30,764 nt of DNA from JBDREC01 sp043820105 [NCBI: Pseudomonadota bacterium] (GTDB taxonomy: Bacteria; Bdellovibrionota_F; JAHFAK01), in NCBI GenBank assembly GCA_043820105.1, contig JBDREC010000054.1:1-30764 (forward strand). Reading direction: 5' to 3'. A program made the position numbers and the translations under genes. The notes beneath the pieces are model-generated. The model was not told the origin of the DNA and ran no database searches. It saw only the letters and a program-made list of their open reading frames with translations. Shown piece after piece: positions 7,446 through 14,625 of this stretch (positions are counted from its first letter, which is position 1; every line of letters begins with the position of its first letter).

Positions 7446-7895
7446 TTATTCTTCCATTTCTTCACTTTTCCAGTTTCCAATGTCATCTTCAGTTCCGTCC
7501 ATTGAATCTGGTCCCATTGACCAAAGATCAAAACCTTTTGCATTATTGGTTCCTGGATAAGAATATTGATAAGGATTTCCCCAAGCGTCATTTGGCACAT
7601 CATCAACAAAACCACCCTCTGGATAATTTTTACATTTACCAGATGAAGGAGGATTCATGAGAGCATCAATTCCATCTTCTGTGCTTGGATATCTGCCACA
7701 TTTTAAGTTATAGATATCCAGATTACCTGCAATTTTACTAACTTGAATTTTCACAGTATCAATTCTTGATGACTTCATAAAGGATACGGTTTTTACTGTA
7801 ACCAGTGTTGCCAGGAAACCAAGGATTGTAATAACAATCATAATTTCAATTAAGGTCATCGCTTTTTTGTTTCTTAAAGTCTTAAATCTTTTCAT
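7446..7895 (-). CDS. gspG: Type II secretion major pseudopilin GspG
   Basis: 149 residues, the usual GspG length. N-terminal hydrophobic helix MTLIEIMIVITILGFLATLV with Glu at +5, then the hallmark CGRYPSTEDGIDALMNPP and the C-terminal calcium-site region DAWGNPYQYSYPG, FDLWSMGPDSMDGTEDDIGNW. GspG polymerises into the pseudopilus that drives secretion. The residue before the cleavage site is Ala (KKA/MTLIE) instead of the near-universal Gly. The start is set by an AAGGAG about 11 nt upstream. A 100-nt gap with a heptamer array separates it from gspF; elsewhere in the operon gaps are mostly shorter. Confidence 0.93.
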   Translation of the reverse strand: MKRFKTLRNKKAMTLIEIMIVITILGFLATLVTVKTVSFMKSSRIDTVKIQVSKIAGNLDIYNLKCGRYPSTEDGIDALMNPPSSGKCKNYPEGGFVDDVPNDAWGNPYQYSYPGTNNAKGFDLWSMGPDSMDGTEDDIGNWKSEEMEE

Positions 7896-7961
7896 TTTTC
7901 AATTAACTCCTTTTTGATCAAGCAAGCTATAAAATTTAAGCAAGAAATGTTTGTTTTTTTC

Positions 7962-7996
7962 CACTTACCACTTACCACTTATAGCTTACCACTTAT
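7962..7996. repeat. CTTACCA heptamer array between gspF and gspG
   Basis: Units of CTTACCA with one TAGCTTA variant at period 7. The array begins, on the coding strand, immediately after the gspF stop codon. Same family as 5378-5411 and the reverse complement of 25884-25928. Confidence 0.85.
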
Positions 7997-9226
7997 TTAT
8001 TTAACCATTTGCTGCATACTTAAAATTGGCAGTAATACAGCTACAACTACAAACCCAACTGTAAGGCCCATGCCTACAATCATTATTGGTTCAAGTAAAG
8101 ATGTTAAAGTTGTAATTTTTGCGTCTACTTGGTTTTCATATGAAGCAGACACTCTATCTAGCATTTCCTCGAGGTTTCCAACTCTTTCACCTACTGCTAT
8201 CATATGTATTAATAGTGGTGGAAAATGTCCTGCTTTTTTTAAAGGTGTTGCTAAGTTGGAACCTTCTTTAATATCAATAGTAGCATCCTTAATAACTTCT
8301 TTTATTATTTCATTTGAAATAATATTTTTAACAATATTTAAAGCATTTAGAAGTGGAACACCGGAAATTAAAAGAGTGCTTAAGGTTCCAGCGAACCTTG
8401 ATATCGCTACGAGTCTAAAGATGGGTCCAAAAATAGGAAGCTTTAATAAAAAAGCGTGATATTTGTATCTTCCTTCTGGCCTGGAAATGTAACGTTTAAA
8501 AAGCCATACTATGGCAGCAATAATTAAAATTACTACATACCACCAATTAACTAAAATATCACTAATTGTTAATAATATTCTTGTTGGAAGTGGCAGAGCA
8601 GTATTTAAATCTTCAAATAAGGCGGTGATTTTTGGAATAACAAATGTAAATAAACCAATAACCATTATTATGGCAATTCCTGCCATAATAATTGGATAGG
8701 CCATTGTACTTGTAATTTTATTTTTAAGCTTCACTTGATTTTCCAAAAAATCAGCGAGTTTTATAAGGACTTTATCTAAAGCTCCACTTGCCTCACCAGC
8801 CTTTACCATATTGATAAATAGATTTGAAAATACTTTTGGGTAAAGTTCTAAGGCATTTCCCAGGGAGCTGCCTTCATTAACACTATCTTTAATTGCTGAT
8901 AAGACCCCCTTTAATTTAACACTCTCTGTTTGTTCTACAAGGGCTGAAAGTGCTTCAACCAAAGGTATGTGAGCAGCTACTAATGTTGAGAGTTGTCTCG
9001 TAATGTCAGCCGTTTCCTGTATGGAAATTCTGTTAAAAATAGAGCTAAGCAGTGATCCCCCAGATTGAGAAGATGAGCCTTCAGAATTTGATGATTCTTT
9101 AACAAATGTTGGAAAAACACCATCTTTTCTTAGTTTTACTTTTGCTGATGCAACTGTATCAGCGTCAACTAGACCCGAAATGTTTTTGCCTTTTTTGTTT
9201 ATACCTTTATATTCAAATACTGCCAT
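7997..9226 (-). CDS. gspF: Type II secretion inner-membrane platform protein GspF
   Basis: 409 residues, normal for GspF. MAVFEYKGINKKGKNISG at the start and two repeated T2SSF domains (about 70-195 and 270-395). Family motifs visible: ITRQLSTLVAAHIPLVEAL, GEASGALDKVLIKLADFLE in the first, and ISRFAGTLSTLLISGVPLL, VGERVGNLEEMLDRVS in the second. Three membrane helices lie at about 172-195, 222-243 and 376-400. GspF couples GspE motion to pseudopilus assembly. Its ATG overlaps the gspE stop (TAATG). Confidence 0.95.
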   Translation of the reverse strand: MAVFEYKGINKKGKNISGLVDADTVASAKVKLRKDGVFPTFVKESSNSEGSSSQSGGSLLSSIFNRISIQETADITRQLSTLVAAHIPLVEALSALVEQTESVKLKGVLSAIKDSVNEGSSLGNALELYPKVFSNLFINMVKAGEASGALDKVLIKLADFLENQVKLKNKITSTMAYPIIMAGIAIIMVIGLFTFVIPKITALFEDLNTALPLPTRILLTISDILVNWWYVVILIIAAIVWLFKRYISRPEGRYKYHAFLLKLPIFGPIFRLVAISRFAGTLSTLLISGVPLLNALNIVKNIISNEIIKEVIKDATIDIKEGSNLATPLKKAGHFPPLLIHMIAVGERVGNLEEMLDRVSASYENQVDAKITTLTSLLEPIMIVGMGLTVGFVVVAVLLPILSMQQMVK

Positions 9227-11052
9227 TATTCTATCACCGTGTCGACTTGTGTAACTTTTAATACTTCTTCAATGGTGGTAAATGCATTGGCCACCTTGTC
9301 TGCGCCATCTTCTCTAAGGGTATACATCCCTCTATCAAGCGCGGATCGTTTTAATTTTATGGTATCAGTTCCACCTAATATGTGAGATCTGAGTTCGTCA
9401 TCTATTGGTAAAAGCTCGTAGATACCCATTCTGCCTTTATATCCTGTGCCACCACATTCTTTGCAGCCAACAGCTTTATATGCGTAACCTTTTTTCATGT
9501 TTTCTTGTTTTAATCCAAGTACTGCGAGTTCTTTGTCAGTGGGATTGTATTTTAGTGCGCAAGCTGGGCAAACTTTTCTAACCAGTCTTTGAGCTAAAAC
9601 TCCAACAAGTGAGGATGAAACTAAAAAGGGCTCAATGTCCATATCAGAAAGCCGGGTAACAGCACTAAAGGAATCATTTGTATGCAAAGTAGAAAAAACA
9701 AAGTGACCTGTAAGGGATGCCTGAACTGCAATTTTAGCTGTTTCAGTATCCCTGATTTCACCAATCATTATAACATCTGGATCTTGTCTTAGTATGGCTC
9801 TTAGGCCATTTGCAAAGGTCATGTCTATTTTAGAGTTAACCTGAAGTTGGCCAATTCCTTGAAGTTGATATTCAATTGGATCTTCAACTGTAATAATGTT
9901 TTTTTCAACAGAATATATTTTATTTAAACATGCGTATAGAGTTGTTGTTTTACCACTACCTGTTGGACCAGTAACAAGAAAAATACCATGGGGTTTGTAA
10001 ATGATTTCTAAAATTTTATTATACATTTTTTCCATGAAACCAAGATCTTTTAGGTCGATTAGAACATTCGATTTGTCAAGTAGCCTCATAACAACCCTTT
10101 CCCCATAGGCAGTAGGGAGGGTGTTCATTCTTATATCAATATCTTTTCCTGCAATTTTAAGTTTAATTCTGCCATCCTGTGGTAATCTTTTTTCAGCGAT
10201 GTTTAGATTTGCCATGATTTTAAGTCTGGATGTAATGCTTGATTGTAACCTTTTTGGCGGCCTCATAATATCATGAAGAGCACCATCAACCCTGAATCTA
10301 ACAGCCACATCTTTTTCAAAAGGTTCAACGTGGACATCACTTGCCCCTTCTTTTGCAGCACGATAAAGCAAAGAATTAACAAGTCTAATTATTGGTGCTT
10401 CATCATTTGCATCAAGTAAATCTTCTGGTTCATCAAGATTTATGTTTCCAAGACCATCATCAAGATCATCCATAACACCATCAGTTGTTGTTGCTTTGTC
10501 ATAAGATTTATTAATCGCGTCTAATATACTTGTATATTTAGAAATAACGGGTTTTATATTGCTCTCTAGTAGGATCCTAATGTCATCAAGAGCGGAAAAG
10601 TCAGATGGATCTGATATCGCTACAAGTATTGCATTGTCTTTTTTTTCAATTGGCAAGAGTTTAAATTTTTTAGCAAAACTAATAGGCACTTTTTTTATTA
10701 GCTCTATATCAATTTCACTTACATCAATATTTTTCAAAAATGGAATATTTAACTGATAACTTAATGCCTTATAAAGGTCATCTTCAGTTATATATTCTTT
10801 TTTCATGAGGATTTCGCCAAGTTTTTCTTTTTTCTCGCCTTCTTGGTTTTTTTGTGTTGCTAAAGCATCATTTAATTGGTCTGCTGTAACAGCCGCCATA
10901 ACAAGTAAAATATCCCCAATGAAAGAAGAATTTGAAATTTTAAAATCCTCAGATTTTGTAAGGTTTGATAGTTTTTTCTCATCTAATGATGATAAATCTT
11001 CGAGTAAGTCATCAATTGCTTCATTTATTTGGTTTCTAATTTGTGTTTTCAT
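9226..11052 (-). CDS. gspE: Type II secretion assembly ATPase GspE
   Basis: 608 residues. The N-terminal MshEN/GspII_E-type domain carries the typical LGEILMKKEYITEDDLYKAL (about 77-96). The ATPase part shows the Walker A GPTGSGKTT (362-370), Asp box and Walker B RQDPDVIMIGEIRDTETA, His box STLHTNDS, and the tetracysteine zinc motif CPAC...CKECG (about 493-531) that marks GspE among PilB-like ATPases. It powers pseudopilus extension from the cytoplasmic face with GspL and GspF. The first ~50 residues precede the usual family start and are acidic and helical. It follows gspD directly and overlaps gspF. Confidence 0.96.
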   Translation of the reverse strand: MKTQIRNQINEAIDDLLEDLSSLDEKKLSNLTKSEDFKISNSSFIGDILLVMAAVTADQLNDALATQKNQEGEKKEKLGEILMKKEYITEDDLYKALSYQLNIPFLKNIDVSEIDIELIKKVPISFAKKFKLLPIEKKDNAILVAISDPSDFSALDDIRILLESNIKPVISKYTSILDAINKSYDKATTTDGVMDDLDDGLGNINLDEPEDLLDANDEAPIIRLVNSLLYRAAKEGASDVHVEPFEKDVAVRFRVDGALHDIMRPPKRLQSSITSRLKIMANLNIAEKRLPQDGRIKLKIAGKDIDIRMNTLPTAYGERVVMRLLDKSNVLIDLKDLGFMEKMYNKILEIIYKPHGIFLVTGPTGSGKTTTLYACLNKIYSVEKNIITVEDPIEYQLQGIGQLQVNSKIDMTFANGLRAILRQDPDVIMIGEIRDTETAKIAVQASLTGHFVFSTLHTNDSFSAVTRLSDMDIEPFLVSSSLVGVLAQRLVRKVCPACALKYNPTDKELAVLGLKQENMKKGYAYKAVGCKECGGTGYKGRMGIYELLPIDDELRSHILGGTDTIKLKRSALDRGMYTLREDGADKVANAFTTIEEVLKVTQVDTVIE

Positions 11053-13536
11053 TTATTCCTCTTTGCCTAAGTCTGAAGTATTTAATTGAGGGTCAACAAG
11101 TTTGGGTTGTATTTCAAGTTGTTTGTTCTCTTCTTGCTCAAGCGCTTCCAGGCTTTCTCCAATTCGTTTTTGTCTTTCTTTGTCTTCCTTGTTTGTTTGT
11201 TCTTCTATTCGTTCTCTTTCATCTTCAGGAACAAAGTATGGAAGAGGTTTTACATCATAATAATAATTTTTTATTTTTTCTCTTTCATCAATATCATTTT
11301 CATTTAAGAACTGTCGTCTTTCTTGTACCTTTTTAAAGAATACACCACTTAAATCACTTGTATCATTTATTACATATGGTGTGAGAAATAATAGCAAGTT
11401 AGTTTTAGTTTTTGTGTTTGATGAATTTCTAAATAACCAGCCAAGCAAAGGAATATCTCCAAGTAGTGGAATTTTGGAAACAGTATTTGTAATTTTATCA
11501 CCAATTAATCCACCAATAACAACTGTTTGTTGATCTTTAACGACTACAGAGGTTTTTGCAGACCTTTTTGAAGTAGATGGTCCCATACTTTGTATACTGG
11601 AGGGATCTTGGCCAGGAATTATTTCAACTACTTCTTCTTCAACATTCAATTTAACGTAATTTCTTGAACTAACCTGTGGTGTGATTTTTAACTTGATTGC
11701 TACATCTTCTCTGGAGACCTGAATAACAGGGTTGTTATTGGCATCATACTTTGTTCCGGAGACAAAAGGAACATTTGATCCAACTAAGATTTCTGCTTCA
11801 GTATTATCAGTTGTTAAAATATGTGGAGTTGAGAGTATGTTGACTTTTGAGCTATTTGCAGCAGCTCTTAAGATCGCACCAACAACAGGGATTGTTATAT
11901 CGCTTGAGCCAGCCAGGTCAATTGTTGCAGTTTCATTACTATAAAAACCAAGTGCCATTCCAGTTAAAGTCATTGGATCAGATAGTCCAGATTCAAAACC
12001 GCCGAAAGTTGAGGCGAAAAAATTTCCAAAGGAAGATACACTGTCAAGTCCTGCATTACCAGTAACACCACCAATGTTATAGCCGGACCCAAGTGAGATT
12101 TCCATAATTATAGATTCAACAAAAACCTGAGGTCTCCATATATCAAGTTGATTAATGATTTTTGTTAGAGTTCGATAATCGTTAGGTGATGCTGTTATTA
12201 CAAGAGAATTTGTTGGTATATCTGAAACAATGTTAACATCTCCTTCAAAGGCGATTGAATTATTTGGACCAGATGGTGCGCGTGGAGCACTTTTTCTTTT
12301 AGAGCTTGAATTGCTGCTAGAAGAAGGGCTTGTGCCTGAGACTAATGAGGTTAAAGTAGTCGCTAAGTCTTCAGATTTTGCATATTCAAGTCTAAAGACA
12401 TGGAATTTCCCTGAAAGATTATTATTATCTGGTGGTACGTCTAACCTTTTTATAACATCTTTAACTTTTTCTATTCCAGTTTCTGTTGCTAAGACTATAA
12501 TGGAATTTGTTCTTTCATAAGGAATTATCTGAGAAACAGGTATTGAAGCCAGACCAACTTCTTCAAATGAATCGTCAGTTTTTTTAGTTTTGCTTTTACT
12601 TGTTGCTCTTTTTTTGTTGTTTTCATCATTATCTGGTTTAAAAATATCAATTAAATGTTCTGCAATTTCATCAGCTGCTGCATGTCTGACTGGTATTATT
12701 TCAAGACGTTCCTGGTAGCCTTTAACATCAAGCTTCGATATTATCTTATTTAGCCGTTCAATATTTTCTCTTGAATCTGTAACAATTAAAGTATTTGTTG
12801 GTGAGTAGGAAATAACATTTCCTTCTTTTGAAACGAGCCCCTTAATTACTGAATAAATTTCACTGGCGCTAATATATTTTATTGGAATTAAGGTTGTCAT
12901 AAATAAGTCTGCATAGGCCCATGTGGAATAATTGTCATTTGTAGCAGATTGTTTAGCTTCCCGACTTTTGATTATTTTTATAAATTTGCCTTGTATAACA
13001 GTTGCAAAACCTTTTATTTCTAAGGCAGCTAAAAAAGCACGATAAGCTTCGTCAACCCTAAGCTTTTGAGGTCCAACAATTGTAATTTTGCCTCTGACTG
13101 AGTCATCAAGGATGAAATTTTTATTAACAATGTTACTAACAGCTTTTACAACATCTTTTATGTCAACGTCATTAAAATCAAAGGAGTCAACAAAAAGTTG
13201 TCCATCTTTTTTAAAAGTTCCATCTGGAATATTTTCTTTTTTACTTGTTTCTTTTTCGCTAGAAGATGTTGGTGTTTCTTTTTCTTTTTTTGGCAGCGTT
13301 CTCGTTCTATCTCGGAAACTTGGAACTCTTCTTTTTTTAGACTTGATAGTTTCTTTTTTTGTATCATCCTTAATTGACTTATCTAAAACTTGTTCATTTG
13401 GCGAGTTTTCGGATGATGACTCGGATATTTCATCAATATCTTCTTCTGTTGGGTCTGTTTTGTCTTGCGCAAATAAAAAACTAAAAATAATTGATAGTGC
13501 AACAATCATTTTAATCATTTTTAAATTCATATACAT
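11053..13536 (-). CDS. gspD: Type II secretion outer-membrane secretin GspD
   Basis: 827 residues. Signal peptide with cleavage after SFLFA (about residue 23), then about 90 very charged low-complexity residues, then the N0 domain (DFNDVDIKDVVKAVSNI, about 117), N1 (LIPIKYISASEIYSVIKGL), N2 and N3 (FHVFRLEYAKSEDLATTL), with a Ser-rich insert in N3. The secretin channel follows from about residue 470 (VFVESIIMEISLGSG) to the conserved IPLLGDIPLLGWLF and TNLLLFLTPYVI. A ~110-residue charged C-terminal tail could be a pilotin-binding S-domain. The gene lies 5 nt after gspC; AAGG precedes the ATG at 13536, and an ATG two codons later is also possible. Confidence 0.95.
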   Translation of the reverse strand: MYMNLKMIKMIVALSIIFSFLFAQDKTDPTEEDIDEISESSSENSPNEQVLDKSIKDDTKKETIKSKKRRVPSFRDRTRTLPKKEKETPTSSSEKETSKKENIPDGTFKKDGQLFVDSFDFNDVDIKDVVKAVSNIVNKNFILDDSVRGKITIVGPQKLRVDEAYRAFLAALEIKGFATVIQGKFIKIIKSREAKQSATNDNYSTWAYADLFMTTLIPIKYISASEIYSVIKGLVSKEGNVISYSPTNTLIVTDSRENIERLNKIISKLDVKGYQERLEIIPVRHAAADEIAEHLIDIFKPDNDENNKKRATSKSKTKKTDDSFEEVGLASIPVSQIIPYERTNSIIVLATETGIEKVKDVIKRLDVPPDNNNLSGKFHVFRLEYAKSEDLATTLTSLVSGTSPSSSSNSSSKRKSAPRAPSGPNNSIAFEGDVNIVSDIPTNSLVITASPNDYRTLTKIINQLDIWRPQVFVESIIMEISLGSGYNIGGVTGNAGLDSVSSFGNFFASTFGGFESGLSDPMTLTGMALGFYSNETATIDLAGSSDITIPVVGAILRAAANSSKVNILSTPHILTTDNTEAEILVGSNVPFVSGTKYDANNNPVIQVSREDVAIKLKITPQVSSRNYVKLNVEEEVVEIIPGQDPSSIQSMGPSTSKRSAKTSVVVKDQQTVVIGGLIGDKITNTVSKIPLLGDIPLLGWLFRNSSNTKTKTNLLLFLTPYVINDTSDLSGVFFKKVQERRQFLNENDIDEREKIKNYYYDVKPLPYFVPEDERERIEEQTNKEDKERQKRIGESLEALEQEENKQLEIQPKLVDPQLNTSDLGKEE

Positions 13537-13541
13537 TTTCC

Positions 13542-14468
13542 TTATTTTACTTCATAACTAAAGGTTTCTTTTTTCCCTCTTCTTTTTAAGTCTATTGAAA
13601 AATTGGATTCGTTTCTTAGTGTTTGAAAAAGAGTTAAGCTTGATTCAATATTGTTTATTTCGCTGCCATTTACTCTTTGGATGACATCACCATTTCTAAT
13701 TCCAAGTTGTCTGTAAATACTGTCAGGCTTAATAGCCACAATTTTAAATCCTTCTGTTATGCCATTTACAATGTGAGGTATCGCCCTTGCTTGCCTAAGG
13801 ATTGAATTAAGATCACTCAAGGTGGCGTCAAGTTTTTCTCTGGAAATTTCAAATTGATTTTCTCCTTTTTTTACTATTCCCTTTGATGTTCCTTCTGAAC
13901 CTGATGAGCCTTCTTTATTATCACTTGTTTGACCAAAAATATCCATGCCCTCAGATTCTAAATATTCTAAATGATCGTTTCTATTGAATTCAACAATATT
14001 TCTTCTGATTCTAACAACAGTAGCGTCTGAAAAACTATCTTCAATCATATAAGAATCAATTTCTCCTTTAAATTCAATAATGGCAATAGACATGGAAGGA
14101 TCATTTAAAACAAGTGTGCCAAGGAGTTTTGCATCTAAGGTGGTTTTTACACCTGTTTGAGTTAATACTTTTTTGCTTGTGCTTCTTTCTTCTTCAACCA
14201 TTGCAGCTAGAGCATTCTCTGAATCAAAGATGTTTCTTTTAACAATGTACTTATATTCTGACTTTGATTGTCTTTTGTTTGGTATATTTTTTGCTTGAGA
14301 TTTTTGAGAAGTTTTATTTTGTTTTTCCAGAACAGCAAAATTTGGAATAAGACTAATGTTAATTGCACGAGCAAATAAAAAAGAACAAGTAGCAATAACA
14401 AAAAGGTTTAGTAAAAGGATTTTTTTGTTTATTATAATTTCAAATATTTTCATAATTTTATTCTTCAT
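13542..14468 (-). CDS. gspC: Type II secretion protein GspC
   Basis: 308 residues. Membrane helix at about 20-37 (LNLFVIATCSFLFARAI), the homology region (HR domain) around residues 75-165 (KYIVKRNIFDSENALAA, LLGTLVLNDPSMSIAIIEF, VRIRRNIVEF), and a C-terminal PDZ-like domain (about 228-305: AIKPDSIYRQLGIRNGDVIQRVNGSEI). GspC connects the inner platform to the GspD N0 domain and can help select substrates. First gene of the operon. The ATG at 14468 lies immediately next to the -12 element of a likely sigma-54 promoter. If that promoter is used, the real start would be the second ATG at 14453, and the mRNA would have almost no leader. Confidence 0.92.
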   Translation of the reverse strand: MKNKIMKIFEIIINKKILLLNLFVIATCSFLFARAINISLIPNFAVLEKQNKTSQKSQAKNIPNKRQSKSEYKYIVKRNIFDSENALAAMVEEERSTSKKVLTQTGVKTTLDAKLLGTLVLNDPSMSIAIIEFKGEIDSYMIEDSFSDATVVRIRRNIVEFNRNDHLEYLESEGMDIFGQTSDNKEGSSGSEGTSKGIVKKGENQFEISREKLDATLSDLNSILRQARAIPHIVNGITEGFKIVAIKPDSIYRQLGIRNGDVIQRVNGSEINNIESSLTLFQTLRNESNFSIDLKRRGKKETFSYEVK

Positions 14469-14469
14469 A

Positions 14470-14484
14470 GCAAAAATCGTGCTA
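14470..14484 (-). promoter_or_regulatory. Candidate sigma-54 promoter of the gsp operon
   Basis: On the minus strand this reads TAGCACGATTTTTGC: the sigma-54 (-24/-12) consensus TGGCAC-N5-TTGC with one mismatch (A for the first G) and the correct spacing. The predicted transcript start is near 14458, inside the longest gspC frame. A motif shared with the other sigma-54 promoter (21391) lies 36 bp upstream of the -24 element. Confidence 0.5.
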
Positions 14485-14510
14485 AGTTTATAATATTTTC
14501 AGTGCTTGCA

Positions 14511-14526
14511 TAACATGCTGGAATTA
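14511..14526. promoter_or_regulatory. Candidate activator site upstream of gspC
   Basis: TAACATGCTGGAATTA, 15 of 16 bases identical to 21351-21366. Both copies are centred 34-36 bp upstream of the -24 GG of a sigma-54 candidate, in opposite orientations relative to transcription. The ends (TAA...TTA) are symmetric, so orientation may not matter. This could be the binding site of the neighbouring activator or of another factor such as a DNA-bending protein. Confidence 0.35.
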
Positions 14527-14558
14527 TTAAAATTAAGGCAAAAGGTAATTTTAATAAT
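14523..14558. repeat. Perfect 13-bp inverted repeat between the regulator gene and gspC
   Basis: ATTATTAAAATTA (14523-14535) and its exact reverse complement (14546-14558) around a 10-nt loop. There is no T-run after the stem on the minus strand, so it is a poor intrinsic terminator. It might end or process the regulator transcript, or be an operator. It touches the shared motif at 14511-14526. Confidence 0.6.
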
Positions 14559-14625
14559 ATAAGGAGTAATGATAGGTTTTTCTGACAAAATGTCAATGTT
14601 AGTAATTTTATTTTAATTATGCTTG

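Noticed and set aside
7424-7615. Second minus-strand frame overlapping gspG
   Set aside because: It is out of frame with a clearly conserved GspG and has no family features.
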